A stretch of 64,000 nucleotides of DNA. Origin: Daphnia carinata. Its lineage: Eukaryota; Arthropoda; Branchiopoda; Diplostraca; Daphniidae. The DNA is taken from NCBI RefSeq assembly GCF_022539665.2, contig NC_081338.1, positions 1,364,001-1,428,000 of the forward strand, written 5' to 3'. The first letter of the stretch is position 1. Each line of letters opens with the position of its first letter. The position numbers were made by a program, and so were the translations under genes. Of this stretch, positions 47,101-59,305 are shown one piece after another. The notes beneath the pieces were generated by a model. It saw only the letters and a program-made list of their open reading frames with translations, searched no databases and was not told the DNA's origin.

Positions 47101-48141
47101 ACGGATCGGGGAAAGTGCTTCATCGCCGAGCTAACTCAAGCTGTCGTCAAGAAACTGCTCACCAACCACAAGACGACTTCCAGTTATCACCCCCAGGCAA
47201 ATGGAGCAGTGGAGAGAATGAATCATACGTTAGCCGCAATGTTGTCAATGTACGTCAGCAGTGATCAACGAGATTGGGATGAAACCTTGCAGTACGTGTG
47301 CTTCGCATATAACACGGCTAGACAAGAGTCTACTGGATACTCACCATTTTTCCTTCTCTACAGACGTGAACCCAGACTTCCTATTGATTTGGAGTTGGAA
47401 GCAGATCCAAACCCATTGCTGGAAGAAGAGGAAGCAACAATGGGATATGCAGATCGCCTAATGACTGACTTAGCAGCAGCTAGAGAAAAAGTGAAAATTA
47501 GAATGCAGCGTGTACAGCAAAAGCAAAAAGAAACTTACGATGCACGCCATAGGGAATTGTCATTCAAAGAAGGAGATTTAGTGTTGGTCTACAAGCCTGT
47601 GCGTAAAGTGGGAAAATCAGAAAAACTTCTACATCGTTGGCTAGGACCATTCAAAGCGTTGAGACAAACCACACCAGTGAACTATGAAGTGATATCGGCA
47701 ACGGGCCGAGGAAAAACAGATATCGTCCACGTAGTGCGAATGAAATCATTCCATGAAGCTGTGCCACGTCCTGGCATCACCGAAGAAGTCTCAGAGAAAG
47801 AAGATGAAAATCAACAGGAAGAAGAAACACAAGAGATACCTGCTTCAAGTCATCCACAAACTCAGGCTGATCCAGAAGAAACACTAGTTGAACAGAGCGG
47901 TGAATCACCAGACATCGAAGAAAACGACGTGGTCACGCCCACTTCGGAAGTAAGTGCGCCAACGTCAATTAGAAGACCCACTCGTAGCAGAAGACCTCCA
48001 ACCAGATATTTAACTCTGTTGGTGCCGTTCCTCATTTTTCTGATTGGGCCGCTGTCAAGCAATTCGTTAATCCTAAGGCAAAATGCAATATTCAAACAAA
48101 AACCGATGTCGCGTTCAGTGAATCTTCATGGACCATCGTAA
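44194..48141 (+). pseudogene. pol of gypsy copy 2 (PR-RT-RH-IN), one nonsense codon
   Basis: One reading frame of 1,316 codons interrupted only by TAA at 45640-45642, directly after the RT YLDDVII (copy 1 has TAC there). Order: protease with ALIDTGAAVT (~44315-44345), RT with SSMDLQAGY and YLDD, RNase H ([32 protein letters not shown]), integrase zinc module (H-x-H..C-V-H-C, ~46717-46845), the DDE core (MDLLGPF, ITDRG, NGAVERMN) and a GPY/F-like C-terminal domain (LHRWLGPFKALRQ). The last ~45 codons are hydrophobic and continue without a stop into what looks like the env leader. Confidence 0.92.
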
Positions 48142-49873
48142 CAGATCTTGACTTGGGAGTAGCCGATACAGCGACTGCATACCTGAAGCAAAAGATACTT
48201 CAACAACAGGAAGTTGCAGAAAAGTGGAAGAATACAGGCTTACGATCACAGCAGATAGCAGCCAGAAGAATCACCAGCAGAACACAGACAATCCTGAAAG
48301 GAATGGAGAATGTAGCAGAACGATTGGCAAACACCAAAAAGGCTCTAAATCCTAACCAAAGAAACCGTCGAAGTCTCGTTGACGGTGGAGGATCAATCCT
48401 GAAATGGCTGTTTGGGGTATCAACACAAAAAGATTTAGAAGAGTTAAACAGTCAAATACAACTTGTTTCTCGAGATCAAAGAGAAGTAATCCACATTATT
48501 GATAAACAAGCAACAATAGTGAATGAATCACTTTGGGAGTCTAGAACAAATGCAAAACTTATCGGAGAGCTACGAGGCGAGTATGCTGTACTAAGCAATA
48601 TTACAACACACCTCATAGAGACAGTAGGGAACATAGGACAACTAGTACTAAATCACTTCGAGTATTACCTCCAATTGGACGAAACACTTGAAGCGATGTA
48701 TCAGATCTTGCTGTGGTTGCAACAATTTGCCGATAGTCTCGACGTCGGCTTTAGTCTGTTGGCTAACGGACATTTGGCGCCACAAATTGTCTCTCCAGCA
48801 AGATTCAATAAAGTTATTAAAATGGTAAACGAGCAATTACCAAGAGGATGGTCTATTTCCAGCGACGAACTTTGGGTCGCCTACCGAGAATCAACTGTCA
48901 CCGTGGCAGCCATGGAAAACTCGTTTCGTCTCTTCATACATGTTCCTATCTTCGATCACGCCCAGCAGTACAAGCTCTTCGAAATCATCAACCTCCCGGC
49001 AGCTACAGACAATGGAACGCATGGTGTGCTGTTTGGAAATCTACCAGAATACCTTGCAGTGTCTGCCGACCTGGAAACGTATCTAGAATTGTCCAAAGAA
49101 GATGTAAAGGATTGCAGTAAAATAGGAAGACCACTGTGTAAATTCCATACCGGCATCAGCAAGAGAACAGCTCGGAAATCTTGTGCAATGGCTGTCTTTT
49201 TAAACGATTCGGCCCGAATCAACACACAATGTAAAAAGAAGTTCACAGACTGGCGTGGACCCGAAGTAGTTTACATGGGATCCAATCAATGGGTCTACTC
49301 AGCCACAAAGCCGCACGAGATTGTGTTTTCCTGTCCAGCAGGAGGAGAGCAGCCACCCTTAAGAACAACAACATTACCAGCAGTAGGAATGTTTGAAATA
49401 CCTTTGGGATGCACCGCTCGAACCGAAGAATGGGTATTCCCAGCCAGCATGGAAGGAAGTGTAACGGCACCAAAACTGCAAGCAGTTGTTCTTCCAACAG
49501 TGAAAATCTTTGCACAAGATGTCCAAGAAGCCGAAGGTAGAAGGACATTTTCGTCGAGCTTCCACGAGAAAACACTACGTCTGTGGACATAATCAGTCAG
49601 CTGCTCCATCGCAACGCACAAGCAACGTTGTCATCTGAAATGACTGGAGAGCAAATTCAAAACTTAATTTTGGAAAAAGAAAAACAAAAAGAGTTTTACC
49701 TTACTCGTTATCCTTACGAGTTAGTGGCTTTCAACATCCTTTTAGTGTGTGGAATAGTGTTCCTAGTGATTAAATACTACACACTTCATAAGCGTCTTGT
49801 TGCTCATGAGAGGTGCGACAGCGCTCCACCCGGAGACGGCGGGAGAGATGAAATGGAGACTGAAAATCTCTAA
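48030..49873 (+). pseudogene. env of gypsy copy 2, frame-broken
   Basis: Errantivirus Env related to baculovirus F-type fusion proteins. A hydrophobic leader (LTLLVPFLIFLIGPL) lies in the pol frame. The body is in the +2 frame (open 48153-49592 and somewhat upstream), with a frame difference across an A-rich run near 48100. The body has an RNRR furin-like site (~48360-48371), a Gly-rich fusion-peptide-like segment, helical heptads and many conserved Cys. A second frame change falls near 49560-49590. The last frame, 49583-49873, carries a membrane anchor (LVAFNILLVCGIVFLVI) and a short cytoplasmic tail. Known role of the family: membrane fusion for cell entry. As it stands it is not translatable in one piece. 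Confidence 0.85.
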
Positions 49874-49893
49874 AAACAAAATTGTTTAGTGAT

Positions 49894-49898
<5 letters not shown>

Positions 49899-49929
<31 letters not shown>
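49899..49929 (+). repeat. internal poly(A) tract, 31 A
   Basis: Lies 26 bp after the env stop codon, inside the element. Confidence 0.95.
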
Positions 49930-49930
<1 letters not shown>

Positions 49931-49985
49931 AACTGCTGTGTTTAAAGTGAAAAAAGTGTATTGTCAAAGAACAAAAAATGTACAA

Positions 49986-50440
49986 TTATGCTCCTCGGTT
50001 AACGGGATAATCTAAAAAATAGTTGTTTTCAGCTTCATGTTCCTCTGCTTGAGCGTTCAAAACCTCAAGCCAAACAAGCCGAGCGTCTACCCTGGCTTGC
50101 ACTTCAGCTTGCGTCACCTCTCTGTAAAAATCAGAGCGGCGAGGAGTTGGATGGTAGATGTCCTCATCGGACTCCACCCACCAAAGAAAACGGGCATGAA
50201 AATGTGAAAAATGGTCTCTGTATTTCGCATACCCAGGATATGTGCTAAAAAAGAAGAGAGAAACGTTAGTGTGGAACTGAAAAAACAATCAAAAAAGATT
50301 ACTACCTGTAGTAATAGTCATCAGCCCATGGAGCCGAGACGAATAATGGATAACCAAGAACAATGTTATCTTGACACACTCTTGCGTAGATGTCCAAAAA
50401 CTCCGCACGGTCGTATGGAGAAAAACGACCAAACCAGTTC
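49986..50440 (-). CDS. spliced antisense coding region of unknown function in gypsy copy 2
   Basis: Last exon is 49986-50244 (86 codons plus stop), the intron is 50245-50305 (61 bp, CAG|GTAGTAA ... CTTTTTTAG|C), and the upstream exon is 50306-50440 (135 bp, preceded by TTATAG). Phase 2 at the junction is respected. The product is aromatic and acidic: NWFGRFSPYDRAEFLDIY and NIVLGYPLFVSAPWADDYYY in the upstream exon; YPGYAKYRDHFSHFHARFLWW, then a Glu/Ala-rich helix (EVTQAEVQARVDARLVWLEV) in the last. No start codon lies in these exons, so a 5' exon is missing or lost. It sits between env and the 3' LTR, opposite to the provirus, and I recognise no homologue. An alternative is a plus-strand frame (50211-50543, 110 codons), which looks less protein-like. 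Confidence 0.5.
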
Positions 50441-50600
50441 CTATAACTACTTCAACAAAGCGAAGATTTTGAAGAATGAAATCAAGTGTGAACATTTTTT
50501 GGCTGAAGCAAGAAACGAACTAAAGACGGAAGGCAGCAGTTGAATTTCTTACACATCATAACGTTGAAGTTTACCTTTTTTCACACCTTTAAGTGAATTA

Positions 50601-50732
50601 CTAATTATAGCCGTCTTTCTTATTCTTGTATCCCTTCCGTAGCGCTAGCCTTTTCGATAAAAGCTCAATAACCTCTCTAAAGCGACCGCGCTTTATCGTA
50701 TGCTTGACTTTTACTATAGTCCTTCCTTTACC
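50601..50732 (-). CDS. short very basic frame upstream of the antisense exons
   Basis: 43 open codons without ATG, 15 of them Lys/Arg, including VKHTIKRGRFREVIELL. It overlaps one of two 40-bp repeats, and the other repeat encodes a related RKHTKERGRF peptide. It might be a 5' exon of the antisense gene, but the simplest donor I tried gives a stop at the junction. Low confidence. Confidence 0.2.
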   Translation of the reverse strand, partial: GKGRTIVKVKHTIKRGRFREVIELLSKRLALRKGYKNKKDGYN

Positions 50733-50778
50733 TTAATGAAGCGACCTCGCTCTTTTGTATGCTTTCTCATTACTATAG
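50680..50778. repeat. two-copy 59-bp-period repeat before the 3' LTR
   Basis: 50680-50719 and 50739-50778 share AAGCGACC(G/T)CGCT, TTTATCGTATGCTT-like and TACTATAG blocks, offset by 59 bp. Confidence 0.75.
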
Positions 50779-50876
50779 CTTATGATGAATTTTGGAAAAT
50801 CACGGGTTTCCCCACCATTTGTTTATGTCCTTGATTACCTTCTAATGATTATTAGTACAGTCGGGTCGCCTGTCTT

Positions 50877-50890
50877 GAAGAAGGGGGACC
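50877..50890 (+). other. polypurine tract of gypsy copy 2
   Basis: GAAGAAGGGGGACC directly precedes the 3' LTR. It would prime plus-strand synthesis. Confidence 0.85.
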
Positions 50891-51285
50891 TGTCGCGAGG
50901 GGAAATAGTGACGTGATTGTCATTTCTGAAAAGACGTGACAACCAACGTTTGAATAGCGTACAATGCAGCTTCTCTTGAAAAGGATGCTGCAACACGCCA
51001 ATAATTAGTAAAAGATAGTTATCCCTAGAATTCATGTAACCCTAGAGATGGGGCGTATATTCTACACGAAGGGTATAAAAGCCCCTACATTTTTAGCCCT
51101 AAGTTAGTTCTTGTCAGTTCTGAAGTTCTTAAAGTTCCCTTCAAGTTCTCCTACAGTTCTCTTCACGTTCGAAGTTAAGTAGAAAAGTGGTTATTCTTTA
51201 TGTTTGCTATGTTTTGTATTTTCCCCTTTTAAATTCAATACATTAATTTTTTTTTTTCATTAACAAAGTAAAGTCCAGTGTGACA
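50891..51285 (+). repeat. 3' LTR of gypsy copy 2
   Basis: 395 bp. Differs from the 5' LTR by a changed block near the GCGTGGCG/GAATAGCG position, single-base changes and an inserted T-rich stretch (51246-51258). TATAAAA at 51074-51080. Confidence 0.95.
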
Positions 51286-54200
51286 ATATCTACATTCAAA
51301 CAGCATCAAATGTACGTGTATTAAATGTGAATATAGTGGTATAGAATCAGTTTCATGGTCTACATTCAAACAGTATCAAATATACGTGCATTCAATGTGA
51401 ATATAGTGTAATAGAATCAGTTTCATGATCTACATTCAAACAGTATCAAATCTACGTGTATTCAATGTGAATAGTGTTATAGAATCAGTTTCAATATCTA
51501 CATTCAAACAGCATCAAATATACGTGTATTAAATGTGAATATAGTTGTGATACAGTACGTTTCAATATCTACATTCAAACAGCATCAAATATACGTGTAT
51601 TCAATGTGAATATAGTGTCATAGAATCAGTTTCATGATCTACATTCAAACAGTATCAAATATACGTGTATTCAATGTGAATATAGTGGGATACAGTGAGT
51701 TTCAATATCTATATTCAAACAGCATCAAATATACGTGTATTCAATGTGAATATAGAGTGATACAATGAGTTTCAAAATCTACATTCAAACAGCATCAAAT
51801 ATACGTGTATTCAATGTGAATATAGTGTGATACAGTGAGTTTCAATATCTACATTCAAACAGCATCAAATATACGTCTATTCAATGTGAATATAGTGTGA
51901 TACAGTGAGTTTCAATATCTACATTCAAACAGCATCAAAGATACGTATGTTCAATGTGAATATAGTGTGATACAGTTAGCTTCATTATCTACATTAAAAC
52001 AGCATCAAATATACGTGTATTCAATATGAAATTAGTGTGATACGGTGAGTTTCAATATCTACATTCAAACAGCATCAAATATACGTCTATTCAATGTGAA
52101 TATAGTGTGATACAGTGAGTTTCAATATCTACATTCAAACAGCATCAAATATGCGTGTATTCAATGTGAATATAGTGTGATACAGTGAGTTTCAATATCT
52201 ACATTCAAACAACATCAAAGATACGTGTATTAAATATGAATATAGTGGTATAGAATCAGTTTCATGGTCTACATTCAAACAGTATCAAATCTAGGTGTAT
52301 TCAATGTGAATATAGTGTAATAGAATCAGTTTGAATATAGTGTTATAGAATCAGATGTAACAAATATACGTGTATTCAATGTGAATATAGTGTGATACAG
52401 TGAGTTTCAATATCTACATTCAAACACTATCAAATATACGTGTATTCAATGTGAATATAGTGTGATACAGTGAGTTTCAATATCTACATTCAAACAGCAT
52501 CAAATATACGTGTATTCAATGTGAATATAGTACAGTGAATAATATAGTGTGATACAGTAAGTTTCAATATCTACATTCAAACAGCATCAAATATACGTGT
52601 ATTCAATGTGAATATAGTGTTATAGAATCAGTTTCATGATCTACATTCAAACAGTATCAAAGATACGTGTATTCAATGTGAATATAGTAAGATATAGTGA
52701 GATTCAATATCTACATTCAAACAGCATCAAATATACATGTATTCAATGTGAATATAGTGTTATAGAATCAGTTTCATGATCTACATTCAAACAGCATCAA
52801 ATATACGTGTATTCAATGTGAATATAGTGTGATACAGTGAGTTTCAATATCTACATTCAAACAGCATCAAATATACGTGTATTCAATGTGAATATAGTGT
52901 GATACAGTAAGTTTCAATATCTACATTCAAACAGCATCAAATATACATGTATTCAATGTGAATATAGTGTTATAGAATCAGTTTCATGATCTACATTCAA
53001 ACAGTATCAAATATACGTGTATTCAATGTGTATATAGTATGATACAGTGAGTTTCAATATCTACATTCAAACAGCATCAAATATACGTGTTTTCAATGTG
53101 AATATAGTGTTATAGAATCAGTTTCATGATCTACATTCAAACAGTGTATTCAATGTGAATATAGTATGATACAGTGATTTTCAATATCTAAATTCAAACA
53201 GCATCAAATATACGTGTATTCAATGTGAATATAGTGATATAGAATCAGTTTCATGATCTAAATTCAAACAATATCAAATATACGTGTATTCAATGTGAAT
53301 ATAGTATGATACAGTGAGTTTCAATATCTACATTCAAACAGCATCAAATATACGTGTATTCAATGCGAATATAGAGTGATACAGTGAGTTTCAATATCTA
53401 CATTCAAACAGCATCAAATATACGTGTATTCAATGTGAATATAGAGTGATACAATGAGTTTCAATATCTACATTCAAACAGCATCAAATATACGTGAATT
53501 CAATGTGAATATAGTGTTAAACAATCAGTTTCATGATCTACATTCAAACAGTATCAAATATACGTGTATTCAATGTGAATATAGTGTGATACAGTGAGTT
53601 TCAATATCTACATTCAAACAGCATCAAATATACGTGTATTCAATGTGAATATAGTGTGATACAGTGAGTTTCAATATCTACATTCAAACACTATCAAATA
53701 TACGTGTATTCAATGTGAATATAGTGTTATAGAATCAGTTTCATGATCTACATTCAAGCAGCATCAAAAATACGTGTATTCATTGTGAATATAGTGTTAT
53801 ACAATGAGTTTCAATATCTACATTCAAACAGTATCAAATATACGTGTATTCAATGTGAATATAGTGTGATACAGTGAGTTTCAATATCTAGATTCAAACA
53901 GCATCAAATATACATGTATTCAATGTGAATATAGTGTTATAGAATAAGTTTCATGATCTACATTCAAACAGCATCAAATATACGTGTATTCAATGTGAAT
54001 ATAGTGTGATACAGTGAGTTTCAATATCTACATTCAAACAGCATCAAATATACGTGTATTCAATGTGAATATAGTGTGATACAGTAAGTTTCAATATCTA
54101 CATTCAAACAGCATCAAATATACGTGTATCCAATGTGAATATAGTGTTATAGAATGAGTTTCATGATCTACATTCAAACAGCATCAAATATACGTGTATT

Positions 54201-57200
54201 CAATGTGAATATAGTGTGATACAGTGAGTTTCAATATCTACATTCAAACAGCATCAAATATACGTGTATTCAATGTGAATATAGTGTGATAGAATCAGTT
54301 TCAATATCTACATTCAAACAGCATCAAATATACGTGTATTCAATGTGAATATAGTGTGATAGAATCAGTTTCAATATCTACATCCAAACAGCATCAAATA
54401 TACGTGTATTCAATGTGAATATAGTGTAATACAGTGAGTTTAAATATCTACATTCAAACAGCATCAAATATACGTGTATTCAATGTGAATATAGTGTGAT
54501 ACAGTGAGTTTCAATATCTACATTCAAACAGCATCAAATATACGTGTATTCAATGCGAATATAGTGTGATACAGTGAGTTTCAATATCTACATTTAAACA
54601 GCATCAAATATACGTGTATTCAATGTGAATATATTGTGATACAGTGAGTTTCAATATCTACATTCAAACAGCATCAAATATACGTGTATTCAATGTGAAT
54701 ATAGTGTCATAGAATCAGTTTCATGATCTACATTCAAATAGTATCAAATATACGTGTATTCAATGTGAATATAGTGTGATACAGTGAGTTTCAATATCTA
54801 CATTCAAACAGCATCAAATATACGTGTATTCAATGTGAATATAGTGTTATAGAATCAGAATCATGATCTAAATTCAAACAATATCAAATATACGTGTATT
54901 CAATGTGAATATAGTATGATACAGTGAGTTTTAATATCTACATTCAAACAGCATCAAATATACGTGTATTCAATGTGAATATAATGTTATAGAATGAGTT
55001 TCAATATCTATATTCAAACAGCATCAAATATACGTGTATTCAATGTGAATATAGTGTTATAGAATCAGTTTCAATATGTACATTCAAACAGCATCAAATA
55101 TACGTATTCAATTCAAGAATCAGCATCTAAAAACAGTATAAATATACGTGTATTCAATGTGAATATAGTGTGATACAGTGAGTTTCAATATCTACATTTA
55201 AACAGCATCAAATATACGTGTATTCAATGTGAAATTAGTGTGATACAGTAAGTTTCGATATCTACATTCAAACAGCATCAAATATACGTGTATTCAATGT
55301 GAATATAGTGTCATAGAATCAGTTTCATATCTACATTCAAACAGTATCAAATATACGTGTATTCAATGTGAATATAGTGTGATACAATGAGTTTCAATAT
55401 CTACATTCAAACAGCATCAAATATACGTGTATTCAATGTGAACACGGTGTTATAGTTTCAGTTTTATGATCTACATTCAAACAGTATCAAATATACGTGT
55501 ATTCAATGTGAATATAGTGTTATACAATGAGTTTCAATATCTACATTCAAACAGCATCAAATATACGTCTATTCAATGTGAATATAGTGTGACACAGTGA
55601 GTTTCAATATCTACATTCAAACAGCATTAAAGATACGTGTATTCAATGTGAATATAGTGTGATACAGTGAGTTTCATTATCTAAATTCAAACAGCATCAA
55701 ATATACGTGTATTCAATGTGAAATTAGTGTGATACGGTGAGTTTCAATATCTACATTCAAACAGCATCAAATATACGTGTATTCAATGTGAATATAGTGT
55801 GATACAGTGAGTTTCAATATCTACATGCAAACAGCATCAAATATACGTGTATTCAATGCGAATATAGAGTGATACAGTGAGTTTCAATATCTACATTCAA
55901 ACAGCATCAAATATACGTGTATTCAATGTGAATATAGTGTGATACAGTGAGATTCAATATCTACATTCAAACAGCATCAAATATACGTGTATTGAATGTG
56001 AATATAGTGTTACAGAATGAGTTTCAATATCTACATTCAAACAGCATCAAATATACGTGTATTCAATGTGAATATAGTGTGATACAGTGAGTTTCAATAT
56101 CTACATTCAAACAGCATCAAATATACGTGTATTCAATGTGAATATAGTGTTATAGAATCAGTTTCAATAACTACATTCAAACACTATCAAATATACGTGT
56201 ATTCTATTTGAATATAGTGTTATATATTCAGTTTCAATATCTACTTCAAACAGCATCAAATATACGTGTATTCAATGTGAATATAGTGTGATAAAGTGAG
56301 TTTCAATATCTACATTCAAACAGCATCAAATATACGCGTATTCAATGTGAATATAATGTTATAGAATCAGTTTCAATATCTATATTCAACCAGCATCAAA
56401 TATACGTGTATTCAATGCGAATATAGAGTGATACAGTGAGTTTCAATATCTACATTCAAACAGCATCAAATATACGTGTATTCAATGTGAATATAGTGTG
56501 ATAAAGTAAGTTTCAATATCTACATTCAAACAGCATCAAATATACGTGTATTCCATGTGAATATAGTGTCATAGAATCAGTTTCATGATCTACATTCAAA
56601 CAGTATCAAATATACTTGTATTCAATGTGAATATAGTATGATACAGTGAGTTTCAATATCTACATTCAAACAGCAGCAAATATACGTGTATTCAATGTGA
56701 ATATAGTGTTATAGAATCAGTTTCAATAACTACATTCAAACAGCATCAAATATACGTGTATTCAATGTGGATATAGTGTTATAGAATCAGTTTCATGATC
56801 TACATTCAAACAGATCTACATTCAAACAGCATCAAATATACGTGTTTTCAATGTGAATATAGTGTTATAGAATCAGTTTCATGATCTACATTCAAACAGC
56901 ATGAAATATACGTGTATTCAATGTGAATATAGTGTTATAGAATCAGTTTCATGATCTACATTCAAACAGCATCAAATATACGTGTATTCAATGTGAATAT
57001 ACTGTTATAGAATTAGTTTCATGATATACATTCAAACAGCATCAAATATTTGTTTATTCAATGTGAATATAGTGCGATACAGTGAGTTTCATGATCTACA
57101 TTCAAACAGTATAAAATATACGTGTATTCAAAGTGAATATAGTGTTATAGAATCAGTTTCAATAACTACATTCAAACAGCATAAAAAATACGTGTATTCA

Positions 57201-58901
57201 ATGTGAATATAGTGTGATACAGTGAGTATCAATATCTACATTCAAACAGCATCAAATATACGTGTATTCAATGTGAATATAGTGTTATAGAATCAGTTTC
57301 AATATCTACATTTAAACAGTATCAAATATATGTGTATTCAATGTGAATATAGTGTGATACAGTGAGTTTTAATATCTACTTTTAAACAGCATCAAATATA
57401 CGTGTATTCAATGTGAATATAGTGTTTGATACAGTGAGTTTCAATATCTATATTCAAACAGCATCAAATATACGTGTTTTCAATGTGAATATAGTGTTAT
57501 AGAATCAGTTTCATGATCTACATTCAAACACTATCAAATATACGTGTATTCAATGTGAATATAGTGTGATAGAATCAGTTTCAATATCTACATTCAAACA
57601 GTATAAAATATACGTGTATTCAATGTGAATATAGTGTGATACAGTGAGTTTAAATATCTCCATTTAAACAGCATCAAATATACGTGTATTCAATGGGAAT
57701 ATAGTGTTATAGAAGCAGTTTCAATATCTACATTCAAACAGTATAAAATATACGTGTATTCAATGGGAATATAGTGTTATAGAATCAGTTTCAATAACTA
57801 CATTGAAACAGTTTCAAATATACGTGTATTCAATGTGAATATAGTGTGTGACACAGTGAGTTTCGATATCTACTTTCAAACAGCATTAAAGATATACGTG
57901 TATTCAATGTGAATATAGTGTTATAGAAGCAGCTTCATGATCTACATTCCAACAGTATCAAATATACGTGTAATCAAGGTGAATACAGTGTTCTAGAATC
58001 AGTTTCAATAACTACGTTCAAACAGTATCAAATATACGTGTATTTGATATGAATAAAGTGTGATTCAATGTGAATATAGGCTTATAGAACCAGCTTCAAT
58101 AACTACACTATAACAGTATCAAATATACGTGTATTCAATGTGAATATACTGTGATATAGTGAGTTTCAATACCTACATTCAAACAAAATCAAATATACGT
58201 GTATTCAATGTGAATATATTGTAGTAGAATCAGTTTAAATAACTACATTCAACCAGTATCAAATATACGTGTATTCAATGTGAATATAGTGTTATAGAAT
58301 CATTTTCATGATCTACATTCAAACAGTATCAAATATACGTGTATTCAATTTGAATATAGTGTGATACAGTGAGTTTCAATGTCTACATTCAAACAGCATC
58401 AAATATACGTGTATTCAAGGTGAATATAGTGTTATAGAATCAGTTTCATGATCTACATTGAAACAGTATCAAATATAAGTGTATTCAATGTGAATATAGT
58501 GTTGTGGAATCAGTTTCAATAACTACCTTCAGACAGCACGAAATATACGTGCATTCAATGCGAATATAGTGGTATAGAATCAGGTTCAATAACAACAGTC
58601 AAACAGTATCAAATATACGTTTATTCAATGTGAATATAGTGTGATACAGTGAGTTTCAATATCTACATTCAAACAGCATCAAATATACGTGTATTCAATG
58701 TGAACATAGTGTTATAGAATCAGTTTCATTATCTACATTCAAATAGTATCAAATATACGTGCATTTAATGTGAATATAGTATAATAGAATCAGTTTTAAT
58801 AACTACATTCAAGCAGTATCAAATATACGTGTATTATAGAATGATTTAATGTGAATATAGTATAATAGAATCAGTTTAATAACTACATTCAAACAATATA
58901 G
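51286..58901 (+). repeat. satellite block 3, main part, progressively decayed
   Basis: About 109 units of the 70-bp satellite, same orientation. Base changes are more frequent than in blocks 1 and 2 and increase towards the right edge. From ~57850 units carry many substitutions and small indels, and the last recognisable unit ends at the LTR of gypsy copy 3. Truncated units lie near 52330-52370, 53145, 55105-55140 and 56810. Short open frames here (for example 57021-57206) are satellite translations, not genes. Confidence 0.95.
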
Positions 58902-59305
58902 TGTGTATTGACCGGCACGTGTAGTAATTCGCAAGTTGTTGTTTAGGCGAATGACTTTACTGCGAAGCTTAGTGTGTATTGACTCTGCCACACTCCACAC
59001 TCCGAATACAACTGTCCACTGAGATCTCAGAGTCATTCATAGGCCCTCCTATTTAAAGCGAAGGGTCGCCACCCGTCATGGGTTACGCGGGAAGTAGAAG
59101 GAAAATGGTCACGTCGATATCCTCTACGTGACCGTTGGATTGGAAAGTGCATAGAAGGGGTAAGCTGTTCCGGTATGATGGTCAACTAGATAACTATACT
59201 TGACCTTACGGAAGTGAAAGCAGGGAAAAGAGTTGAATGCTGATGCAGGAGGTGTCCTAAACACTTGTTGGAGGACACATGGATGTCCTCAGAATCCATG
59301 TGACA
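58902..59305 (-). repeat. 3' LTR of gypsy copy 3
   Basis: On the minus strand it starts TGTCACATGG at 59305 and ends in CA near 58903. A polypurine tract (GGGGGAACC) lies just before it at 59306-59314, as in copy 2. A TTTAAATA word (59046-59053) may be the TATA element. The LTR abuts the satellite. Confidence 0.75.

Larger units (their letters stand above)
42511..51285 (+). mobile_element. gypsy/errantivirus-like provirus, copy 2, nearly complete
   Basis: 8.8 kb with both LTRs, primer-binding-like site, gag, pol, env and a polypurine tract. Flanks are ...TTTCAATAT at left and ATATCTACATTC at right, while an uninterrupted satellite unit reads TTTCAATATCTACATTC. The 4-bp target duplication is therefore ATAT, the size and sequence favoured by 17.6/297-type errantiviruses. 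LTRs differ by several substitutions and a T-run insertion, so it is not brand new. Breaks are a 2-bp insertion after the gag zinc knuckle, a nonsense codon in RT, a frame change in the env leader and another near the env C-terminus. It cannot replicate by itself. Confidence 0.95.

Noticed and set aside
49899..49929. Poly(A) as evidence of a retroposed gene insertion
   Set aside because: It is on the plus strand after env, the wrong orientation for the poly(A) tail of the antisense coding region.
50211..50543. 110-codon plus-strand frame between env and 3' LTR
   Set aside because: Polar, low-complexity product without motifs. The spliced minus-strand reading has better composition and splice signals. 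Kept only as an alternative.
57021..57206. 61-codon frame in satellite block 3
   Set aside because: Simply two translated satellite units.
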